Of a stretch of 64,000 nucleotides of DNA, positions 26,201 through 38,200 are shown piece after piece. Origin of the DNA: Triplophysa rosa (taxonomy: Eukaryota > Chordata > Actinopteri > Cypriniformes > Nemacheilidae); contig NC_079898.1 in NCBI RefSeq assembly GCF_024868665.1, positions 2,160,164-2,224,163 on the forward strand. The letters are read 5' to 3'. The position numbers were made by a program, and so were the translations under genes. Every line of letters begins with the position of its first letter. The first letter of the stretch is position 1. The notes beneath the pieces were generated by a model. It did not search any database. It had not been told where the DNA came from and saw only the letters and a list, made by a program, of their open reading frames with translations.

Positions 26201-29200
26201 ATCGTAAAATATCCCCATCTCTCTACGATGCGCATCGTAACATTTTTGCATCGCGAAATATCATTATACGAAGTATCATTACACCCCTAGTTTTCACTGA
26301 GGAAAGGCTCGAGTCTGGCCACTCTGTCATAAATCCATATTGGTAGAGTGTTGCAGTGATGTTTGTCCTAGGGATGCACCGATACCATTTTTTAAAGACC
26401 AAGTACGAGTACCAGTATTTTTTTTCTGGTACTCGCCGATACCGATACCATAACCGATGCCTGTATAATGTTATAATGTACAATAATTCTAATAAACCAG
26501 TCTTACTGGTATATTTTCTTTTTTTCTTTTGTTTTTAGGTCTACTTAAATTTAAGTACTATTTTTTAATTAAGTTCTATTTTTTATGATAAGTAGCACAG
26601 TTTTACTTCCGTTTACTAAAGTAAACAATATTCTCTGTGGTCGGATTATAAAAACATTTAAGGGGGTGAAAATGTGAGTGTATTATAACTTGTTCAAGTT
26701 AACCGGACTTTTATTTTGACGGATCGCTGCAAATGGTGCTTGTTTATGTGTTCGTGTCCTCGTGCAGTGAAACGCTGGCACTGAAAGCTCCACAAGCACA
26801 ATGTGTTCTGTACACACAACCGCACCACTCTTTCACACACGTTAACGCAAAACAAGCAGAATACATATTTAAACAGTATCTGAATATTTCGTTAACTGTT
26901 AGCTGTTCAGTGCTAATTTCTTGTTAGGAAATGCCTGGATTCCTCAATTCCGTCCGCGTTTTGTGCATTGAGGAAATCATAGGGCTCTATGTATGTCACG
27001 TGAGGTATCCGTCTTTGGTATTGGTGTGTCATTACGAGTACGAGTACATGAGCTTGGTATCGGGCCGCATCCCTAGTTTGTCCTTCTGTAAATTTCTCCC
27101 ATCTCCATATATGATCATGGGGCTCAACCAGATTGATCATCAGCTTCTTGGTCACCACTCAAACAAAGACCCTTCTCCATTGATGGCTCAGTTTGGACAG
27201 GGGGTCAACCGCTCAAGTAAGAGACTTGGTTGTTCCAAACTTCTTTCATTGAGGATTAATGGAGGCTACATGCTTCTGTGAACCTTCAATACAGCAGATT
27301 TTGACCTAATGGCTTGGTTTTTGCTATGATATACATTTTTTAACTGTTAGACCTTTTATTGAGAGGTGTGTGCCTTTCCTAATCCTAATCGTTTAATTGA
27401 ATTTGCCACAGGTTAACTGCACTTGAAGTGTAGAAGCATCAACAAGCAAAGCGAATGCTTCTGAGCTAAGTTTCAAGTGGCCCAGAAAAGGGTATGAATA
27501 CTTATGCAATGTACAGGGGTTGGACAATGAAACTGAAACACGGTGTTTTAGACCACAATGATGCTGATGGTGGAAAACCTTTTCTGACTCGCTCCTCCAA
27601 AACACCCCAAAGTTGCTCAAAAATATTCAGATCTGGTGACTGTGCAGGCCACTTTCATGTTCATCAAACCATTATCATGCTGATATACGGCACCACCTTT
27701 AGGGTACAATGTTTAAACCATTGGGGACACATGGTCCTCCAGAATGGTTCGGTAGTCCTTGGCAGTAACGTGTCCATTAGGGCTGTGCGATTTGGGGAAA
27801 ATATCTAATTGCGATATTTTTGACAGACATTGCGATTGTGATTTGATTTGCGATTTTAACTTTTCTAATTCAAGCTTCAGCTCAATATTGTTGTGTGGAG
27901 CACAGTTTGGGTATAGTTACCCTGCTGAAAGAAAACAACAAAAAAAACATTACAGAAATTCTAATTGTTTCCATTAAAACCATTACAAAATTAATTTTTG
28001 TAGTGTGTTTTGGGCATTATTCAAATAGGGCATTATTCAATGCGTCTCCCAATTTCCAGATTACATCACACCAATAGAATCCAAATACCAGTGTACACTA
28101 TTATACAGTTTCCATTAAAACAAATACAACTCCCATTGTAACACTTAAATCCATAACATTTTCTATTGTGTTAGTGAATTATTAAAATAGTTCATAGGTT
28201 ACATGGGCTGATTTATAATTTAAGTATGTGGGATTTTTTTAAAACACGTAGAAAATGTGCTGAATGTTTAATTTCATGCAAGTGAAATTAGAAAAACAGT
28301 TAGATAGAATTTACATTTGTTTGAAACGCAGAGCTAGGCGTGAGTTGACACAGGGTGCGTGCGTGCGTCAAGCCTCGTCCATATTGCCAGATGCCCATGT
28401 GGAGCCGGACTCAAGTACTATAAACGTCATTACGAAATGGGCTGTGTGTGCGCGTCAAGTTTAAACGGCTCATCCGCGAGACGCACAACTCGGGGAAGAG
28501 TCGCACGAGTATGACACAGGCTGTGTGTGCGGTCTTCTGAATTCGACGGTTCATTAGTATTTATTTGCCTAATATGATCGATCTGACTCTGCAGATGCCA
28601 TAATAACACACACTCTCTCTCCTGCCTTCTGTTTTTTTTTTCATGTCGGACATTTACGCAGTTTGCTAGGGCAGTGCTGATTAGGCTTAACGGAGGTGCG
28701 CTCACTCAGTTGGTTAGCAAGAATGCCACTCGAAGCGGGCTTGGAACAGATGTGTTCCCTATTTTTCACATCGCTTCCACATCGCAGCCTCTTGCGATTA
28801 GCAAATCGCAACGTCTCACATCACGATTGCGATTCGATTTCGATTAATCGTTCAGCCCTAGTGTCCATCTAGCACAAGTATTAGGACTAAGGAATGCCAT
28901 GGTATTGCAGCCCAAACCATCACTGATCCACCCCTATGCTTCACTCTGAGCATGCATTAGTCCGGGTGGTTAGCTTCTTAGCTTCTTCAACTCTCCCGGA
29001 TGGTGGGAAAGACAGTAAAGGTGAACTCATCAGAGAACAATACATGTTTCAGATTGTCAATAGTCCAAGATTTCCGCTACCGGCACCATTGAAACGACAT
29101 TTGGCATTGGCACACTTGACCAAAGGTTTGGCTATAGCAGTCCGCCCATGTATTTTGACCCTTTGGAGCTCCAGACGAACAGTTGTGGTGGAAACAGGAG

Positions 29201-32200
29201 AGTTGAGTTGCACATTTAATTCTGCAGTAAGATGGGCAGCTGTGGTTTTATGTATTTTTGGATACAATCCGGGTTATCACCCGGACATCCCTTTTAGACA
29301 GCTTCCTCTTACGTCGACAGTTACTCTTGTTGGATATAGTTCATCCTTCCTGCTTGTATGCTGACATCACCTTGTATACCGTGGCTCTCGATACGCCACA
29401 AAGACTTGCTGTCCTAGTCACAGATGTGCCAGTGAGACATGCACCAACAATTTGACCTCTTTTGACTTCTGATGTCTCCCATTGTGTTGTGTGCATTGCA
29501 GTATTTTATGAACAGCAGTGCTGGTGCTTTGCTAATTCAACCTTCACACTCTGCTCTTACTGGTGGAATCTGAAATCAGTGAAGATTGGCCACCAGACTG
29601 CGCAAATATAGCCATGAAACCCCCATTTCATTGCCCAACCCCTGTACTTCAGTTCAGTTCAGTTTTTTATTTTTAATACATTTGCAAGGTTGTCACACAT
29701 CTGTTTTTTGTTCTGTCACTATTGTGCATGGAGTGTAGATTAATAAAAAAGTAATGGTTGCTTGGCAATGGCAGACGCCACGAGAGTGCAAGCTCCCGAG
29801 TGTTTAAAAAAACTTCTAACATTTTTCAGTGTCTTGGCTCCAGAGTGTGGAGGAAGTGAAGCCAGTGTTTTTAATGACAGAGATCATTTGCAATAAATGT
29901 TAGTTCGGAGTTAAAATGGGAGATTCTTCATATTTGTTGTTTATTGAATCCTCGTATTAGTATAGTTTTACTTTGGCTAGACATTTCTTGCACTGCATCT
30001 CTTTTATCAAGCTCCTTTTTAACTGATAGATGCCAACATTAGTCTCCAAGAGCAATGAGCACAGAGGTCTTTGAGGTCTGTAGTGGTCATCTGGGGTCTG
30101 CAGCAATGGAAACAGAAGATGAAAAACACCCCCTTTTAAAGAACAACCCTCAACATATGTAGTAGTAGAAGGAAAAAGACAATGGCAACCGGCTACATTA
30201 AATCAGGGGTGCCCAGACTCGGTCCTGGAAGGCCACAGTCCTGAACAGTTTAGCTGGTGCTTGCCTACCTGCAATATGTCAACGGCACAGCCATTGCAGT
30301 TCTGGCAAACCTGTAGAGCCATACTAGTGATACAAGGGTTATTATTAAGAGCCATCTAGTTCGGATGAGTTTTGGAAAATGGAGGGGGGGACGGGGTAAC
30401 TATGGTTATTTTGTGGTTACCATGTTTTTTTTTTCTTTCGTTTTAACTGTTGTAAAACCATGGTTCATTTTTCTGAGGGTGTTTAACATTTTAATGATAA
30501 GCAATAAATAAATAAATAATCCTAAAGTTCATGAAATGAAATGCAAGGATGGTTGTGTAGGCACTGTGTAAAAAATTAAATCACCTTAAATCTGCCTGTA
30601 GTTTTTGAAGTAGCAGCATTGGGTTCAGTACATTTTGGTTCCTGCGCGCGCGCACAGTTACATTTTACCTCTTCTTTTGGATCCACAGATTGTAAGCCTG
30701 CAAGTGTGTCAAATTGCTCATTTGATGACAGTTGTCATTTCTGCTGCTTAAGACGAGAAAAAGTGAAGGTAGTTTTTATTTTCTTTACTTTCCCCCTTCT
30801 CTGATATGTCGAGACACAGTGGAGCAGCATTTGTTTTGCTTCAAGGTGTCTGTTTTCATGCGCTAACACTTATTTAAGTAATCTTTTCAAAGAACTAGTA
30901 TTTTAAATTGTACGTTTATTTGTCATGGCATTTGAATGCTGTGAAGTACAATTGCTTTTCCTTCACGTACTTTCTAGAAAGGCTACAGAACATAGTGCAC
31001 ACCCACATCTACTTTTATTGTTTTGCTCTTTCTTTTATTCTTGCACAGGACCATGTAGTTGCGCTGAACAAACAAATTGTGGAAAGTGGAGGCAAACCAT
31101 TACTAGGTAAAGATCCTTCTAATATCTGCAGACTGGAGTGGCAGTCGGAAGAGTTCCTGAATGCTGTGTTGCACAGGAAGGGTGAGTATACTACAGGAGC
31201 CACATACAGCAGAAATCTACCTGTCGTTTTCTGTCTAGCACTTATGAGTGAATCGCATCTGTTGTCAAAATGTCTGCTAAATCTGATTGTTGCTAGCAAT
31301 ACAGCCCCTAAGAAGTTCTGTTACAATAAGTCAAGAATTTGTCTCGACTTGACTGTGCGAAAAACAGCTGTAGCTCTGTAATGCCCTCATAAATGGGCAT
31401 TACATAATGTAGTGATGGAGCATTTACTGCACAGTAAACCATTCGCCGTGAGCCGGTTGAGATGTTAAATGAATTGCCATACATGTTTTGAACAGCAGGC
31501 ATTGCTGTGTTTACTGCAAACTTGGAAACCGTGAATATGCTGATATTTCTTAAAAAATCCAAGTTAGGAAAAGGGCAGACAAAGTCGTAGTTTTTTTATA
31601 TTATGGAGACTTTTCTATTATCCTTTTGGTGGCACTTTATAATAACTTTCATTAATAAATCATTAAAACTCAGTTAACATACGCAATATCTCATATTAAT
31701 CTTGAGTACCTGTAGAGTAGTGTTGCATACTTTATATTGATTCGAAGAGTATTTAGTTTAATCACATTTATGAAAGACAGATACAGCTGTTCGATTATTT
31801 CCAAAAACAGGCGAAAACATCACTGGATAGGTTAAATGCAGAGGTCACATTTTGGGTATGGGTCACCATATCTGACAAATAGGTCACTTTCACTCATTAA
31901 TTATTGTGTATGTTATATTGCAATAATAATAGTTTGTCAATTACACATTAAAGTCACCATAAAATCAAACAGGAAAATTCTAAGTGTTTTACACAATGTT
32001 GCAGTAATTATTATAAAGGATTTATCTGTGGACACCATTATTTTTTAAAAAATTAATTTGCACTTGTAATTGTTCATCAAAAAAACTAAGCTCTTCTCCC
32101 CTTCTCAACAACAACTCTTCACCACATGACGTCAGCAACAAAAAAAGACCAATGGCCAGGCATTTTTAGCCCTCCCCTCCTGGCCCAACTTAGAACAAAC

Positions 32201-35200
32201 CAATCAAAAGGGAAAGGCAAAATAAAGCCCTGCCTACATTTTTTCTAATTTCAGAAGCCGTTTCACTCGATCATACGTCACTATACAGAAAAGAAGTCAA
32301 TTGCAACATCCATTTCATGGTGACTTTAAGCAAATGTTAAACAACAAATGTAAAATAAGAGCTTTAGGTAATATGCGAACTAAAGTTTAATGACATTTGT
32401 TAGTAGGGCTGTCACGATTATGAAATTTGATTGACGATTAATTGTCTAATAAATCATTGCGATTATGGCGATTAATTGTCTGTTTTAGGGCTTTGGCGAT
32501 TATGACGATTAATTGTCTGTTTTTGAGCTTTGACATTTAATTCTCATTCATTTTTGATTCAGCGATTGAAACGACCATATTGTTCTGAATACAAGACTTT
32601 GTTTTTTTCTTGGAAATACATTGGAAAAAATTGGGTCATCATATATTTAAGGTTTAGGCTTTTACCTGTCAATAATACAACCACCAAATACTTGTAAATG
32701 AAGTAAATTGATCAGGTGTGAATTGAAGCCACCATTAAAATTTGATTTCAAATTTTTTCTTACTTGCAAGACTACAGTAAAATTTTACTTGTGTGTTAAT
32801 GAAATTTTGGTAGACTGGTTTTCACACTGAGATTTGCTTAAATAATATTAAATTGTACTGCAGGTAATTTGTATATGTTTTAGTTTTTTTTTTAAGTGAT
32901 TGTGTTGTGGTGGTACATTTTACAAGTATTACCATGCTTTAGTAACAATATATACACTAAAATATGCAATATGCAGATACACTACAGCTCCCCCTAGTGT
33001 CTTCTATAGAGATGTGCGATAATTGCGTTAATCCGAATCATCGCGATGAGGTCAAACAATCGCGATGAGACGATTATTTAATAATCGTGACAGCCCTATT
33101 TGTTAGCATTCAAAGATACATTTATAAATAAACTTCATTCATTGTGTACTCTTTGTATATTTTCTGTTGTAAAGTGCATGATCATATGGGTTAATGACAC
33201 ACGTAAACATTAACTAATGATCCATTAAGCATTAAATAATGTTTGTTAATAATGGATTAATGAAAATGATTATAAGGTGTTACCATTCGTTTTTTATTTG
33301 ATTTGGTATTTGTTTTAAAATTTTCAGTAAAAAAATAATAAAAGGGCACTTGTTCATTTTTAATTTGTGTCAACTCATTTTGAAGAAAGAATGGTATCAT
33401 GAGATCAGTATCGTGTATCGCATCGTATCGCATCGTGAGCTGAGTGAATCGTTACATCCCTACTGCACAGAGTCACTGAAAGTGCTGGTTTTATTTTCTT
33501 CGTTGTAACTTTCAGTTTGCTGATACACTGAACAAAATTATAAACGCAACACTTTGCCCCCATTTTTCATGAGCTGATCTCAAAGATCTAAGTCTTTTTC
33601 TATGTAAACAAAAGGCCTATTTCTCTCAAATATTTTTCACAAATCTGTCTAAATCTGTGTTAGTGAGCACTTCTCCTTGGCCTAGATAATCCATCCACCT
33701 CACAGGTGTGGCATATCAAGATGCTGATTAGACAGCATGATTATTGCACAGGTGTGTCTTGGGCTGGCCACAATAAAAGGCCACTCTAAAATGTGCAGTT
33801 TTACTGTATTGGGGAGTCTGGGAGACCCGGGGGGTCCGAAAACCAGTCAGTATCTGGTGTGACCACCATTTGCCTCACGCAGTGCAAGACATCTCCTTTG
33901 CATAGAGTTGATCAGGTTGTTGATTGTGGCCTGTGGAATGTTGGTCCACTCCTCTTCAATGGCTGGGTTAGGGTTATGGCTCACCCACACGATGCCATAC
34001 ACGCTGTCTGCCATCTGCCCTGTACAGTGAAAACCGGGATTCATCCTTGAAGAGAACACCTCTCCAAAGTGCCATCGAATGTGAGCATTTGCCCACTCAA
34101 GTTGGTTACGACGACGAACTGCAGTCAGGTCGAGACCCCGATGAGGACGACGAGCATGCAGATGAGCTTGCCTGACACGGTTTCTGACAGTTTGTGCAGA
34201 AATTCTTTGGTTATGCAAACCGATTGTTGTAGTAGCTGTCTGGGAGGCTGGTCTCAGACGATCTTGGAGGTGAAGATGCTGGATGTGGAGGTCCTGGGCT
34301 AGTGTGGTTACACCGTGGTCTGCGGTTGTGAGGCCGGTTGGATGTACTGCCAAATTCTCCGAAACGCATTTTGAGATGGCTTATGGTAGAGAAATGAACA
34401 TTCAATTCACGGGCAACAGCTCTGGTGGACATTCCTGCAGTAGCATGCCAATTGCACGCTCCCTCAAAAATTGCGACATCTGTGGCATTGTGCTGTGTGA
34501 TAAAACTGCACATTTTAGAGTGGCCTTTTATTATACAACTGTGCAATAATCATGCTGTCTAATCAGCATCTTGATATGCCACACCTGTGAGGTGGATGGA
34601 TTATCTCGGCAAAGGAGAAGGTGCTCACTAACACAGATTTAGACAGATTTTGTGAACAATATTTGAGAGAAATAGGCCTTTTGTGTACATAGAAAAAGTC
34701 TTCGATCTTTGAGTTCAGCTCATGAAAAATGGGGGCAAAAACAAAAGTGTAGTTGTTTAAATACTCTGCATTGTGTTATACTAAGAGTCAAACAATTACA
34801 CCTCATCCAGAGCATTTTCTTGATTTTCTTGCAGTTGTTGGAGTGTGCAAACACACACTCGTCCACATGCTTTTCTGATCGATTAATTTTCTTTTTTTTG
34901 CATTTAGTGTAGACCGACTAATTGCCCGTTGTTGGTATTGCCAAGATACAACATTCAAACAGTGATTTGCATATAAGTAGTTCAGTTGTCCAGATGCTAA
35001 AAACAACAAACTAAAAAAAATCTCATATGCTTTTGGTTCATCTGAGCACATGTGGCATGTAGGCTGTTGATGAGGGATGATTGATGATTCTTACCATGTT
35101 CATGTCTAATTAAACAGAATACAAACCGAGGATTCCAGATCCGCACATTCCTGTGGTGGCTTGTGAAATTGTGCAGCAAATGATTCATCGTTTGGCTACA

Positions 35201-38200
35201 TGTTATACCCCGAACACAAACTGCTCTCAGGACTCCCTTCAAAACAATGAAGAAAAGGACAAAAGCCTTGTGAAAACTAGCAGTGTCATGTCTGCTGCTG
35301 CTGCTCCTCTCATGGCACACCAGGATGCCCCACTGGACCTCTCAGTGAAGAAGGTGAAAGAAGAGAACATTGAGCAAGGTGCGAAACAGGATTATATTAT
35401 TATGCTAAACAAAACATATCTTTATTTCGTGTTATTAGTGATCATTTGTCTCCCTTTAGATTGTGTTCTTGACCTTTCAACAAAGAATTTCGATAAGGGA
35501 CATGCATCTCTCAACAATTCTTGTGCCCATGTCAGTCAGGCTGCTCATGTGGTCAAAAGGTAAAGAACAGTCGAGGTCACACAAACCAGGATGTTATGAC
35601 ATTCATACATTGGTCAATATCACTATAAAGTGCCACATAAATTGTGGTGTCCTCATCAGAATCACTGAGCCATCATGAACATAATGCAGAATAATGACAT
35701 TATGAGGTTTTATTATAAACGGCCAAATATTTACATGCATACTGCAATAAGAAAATTCTTGAAATTATAATTTTTTCCCTCATTTTATACCGTCTTTGAT
35801 TCAATGTATGTGATTTTGGCATGTCCCACACACTGCTCAGCTAACTTCATTAAGTGTAATAAGTGAATAAATTACATAACATTTAAATCTATTTTGAATA
35901 TTCTTATTGTCCTCAATAAGTTATATTTTTTTTTTTTCATAATTTATATTCTCTTTTCATGATAATACTAGGCATTTTGCCCTGAAAATGCTGTCCACCC
36001 TGTCATTTTGGGGTGAATGTCCCTTTAAGAAATCAAATTATGTACTCCGGTGACATCCCATCCCCCATTTTGCCTTTCCTCAGTGGAGGTTAAAACATCT
36101 GCTGCACACACAGTAAATATCTACACTTATATTTCCCAAGTTTCATCATATTGTGTTTGTAGTTGGAAGTTGTCAAGCTTAAGATGTCCACCTGTCATAG
36201 TGAAATATTAATTAATATAAACACTTCAGAAATTTGCTAACTGCAGATAAACCGTGTGTTCATTAAATGCTAACTTTAGCCAAAAATGTCCACCCTGTCA
36301 CCAACAAATATCATATAACTGTTGTAGTATATGATATTCAATATTATAACACATAATATAACTGTAGATGCTATACATGAGAGGATGATATGAACTTTTT
36401 TGGCAGTATTGGTGTCAACAGGTGTTTTGATGACGTTTGATTTATTATGTAATTGATTAATTTGTCTATGACTGGGTGGACATCTTTTGTGGTTTGTGTG
36501 TACAGTGTCTGCTTGCATTTAAATAATAGAAATATATGTTGGTCAAGCTCCCACATTTTTTAACTAAATAGGAAAATCTCAAATTTTTATTTTGGACATT
36601 GTTTCAAAGGCACTTTATAGTTATATTCACCCACATGCATTTTACTATTTTAAAACATGTTTATTCTTTTTTTATCGCATGGTCTTTTAGGGTTTCTGTT
36701 GACCCGAATTTTTCCTGTGTACAAGATCTGCAGTCTGCCTCTACGTTGGAAGAGTTCATGTCAAAGCTGTGTTTGCATCACCAGCGCCAAATAGTTGATG
36801 CATTGGGCTTCTTACAGAGCGAAGTCAAGACTGTGTATGCTTCCAGACATTCTCAAACACCTGCTTCAACACTTTCTGACAGGCAAGCCACAACCAGCTG
36901 CAGTCATGTGCCATTTCAAACGAGATCTGAGATGAGGTGGTCTGAGAGAATGTGCTCCGCAGATGCTGTTAGGACTCAAGAACCCGGTGTTGTCAGGACA
37001 AATAAAAAGGACAGTGGACAGACCCTAAATGCTGATGTTTCCAATATTGTGCCTGAAAAGCCTGTGGACCTTTGCAAGATGGTTGTTGACGGTTTGTTTC
37101 CCCCCCGTAGAGCAGGCATTGAGGGTAGAAATGGAAATAGTACTTCCACATGTCGAAGTCTTTTCAACATGAAAAAAACATCTGAGCACCTGGAATCAAA
37201 ACAATTGTCAGACTTGACAAGCTTTCAACAAGCTGGTACTTACAGTGCTGATATACGCTTACCAACATATACATCAGAGTCTGATCGTGCAGACACATGT
37301 TCAGAGTCCACGGAGAGGTGCGCCCCCGTGCAAAACAAAGATGCTCTTTTAAAGCCATCCACGGTTCAAAGAACATCTAATGTAGTGTTACCCATATCTC
37401 CAAGAACAGCCCGAAAAAGCAGAAAGTGTTCTTCCCTTCGACAAAGGAACGGCTCTACAAATTACATCTTACATGATCCTGATGGACATTGTGACTTGGT
37501 GTACGTTAGAAAATCGATTACTGAATGCCAGCCTCAATCTCACAATCGGCTGCATCCACGGCAGAATGCTCGGAAGAGCACAAGAGGGCACAGGTATGTT
37601 GAGGAGTACTTGGAGCTGAAAACTGTCCGCACATTAGCTCGAAAATCTGTCAGTGATGCCAGTGGGAATTGTCCGGCTCGTATGCCAGATGTGCATACCT
37701 CAGTCACTCCGAAGCAGTCTTTATCCAAGCCTGACAGCGTTCCTTTCATGAACACACCATTTCCAGGGGATTGCATAAAAGATGTTGTTGTTCAGAATTT
37801 ATCATCAGAGCAGATGGCAGACAATGAAATGCCAGGGGATGTTGCAAAAGTAACAAGTCGAGGTTTGGTTGTTGAAACCAGCCAGACAGGTCAAACTAAA
37901 AGTAATGACCGAATTCCCAATGAACTTTCGTGGCAACAGGGGGAGTTAAGAACTCAGCAAAATGTAATGATGGAGGCTGTCCGTTGTGCTCCCAAAACAG
38001 TTAAACCACATGTAGAAAAAGACATTGTAGAAGTCAAAGAATCATCGGAGACCATGGAACTCATTGTACAGAAAGATGAGTGTGATTTCCAGATTGATCC
38101 AGTGTCAAAAGAAATATGTGGTTTAGAAAATAAATCCATAGAGCCGTCGCTAAGCTTGCTATCGCCCAAGACAACCAAAGATGACTTTACTGATGCGTTC

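Larger units (their letters stand above)
24289..29760 (-). mobile_element. Tc1-like relic carrying four nested insertions
   Basis: The left terminal region (AAAAGTATTCAGCCCCC, then ACTTTGCAAATGTATTAAAAATAA) is mirrored by the right region, which is split into 27490-27513 (GGTATGAATACTTATGCAATG) and 29645-29760 (TTTTTAATACATTTGCAAGGTTGT). The insertions are hAT 25036-26289, hAT 26369-27075, and Tc1 27514-29644, itself carrying hAT 27778-28860. Outer boundaries are approximate. Confidence 0.75.

Noticed and set aside
28264..28705. Open frames inside the third hAT insertion, on both strands
   Set aside because: They fall within the non-autonomous hAT 27778-28860, have no transposase motif, and are shadows of each other.
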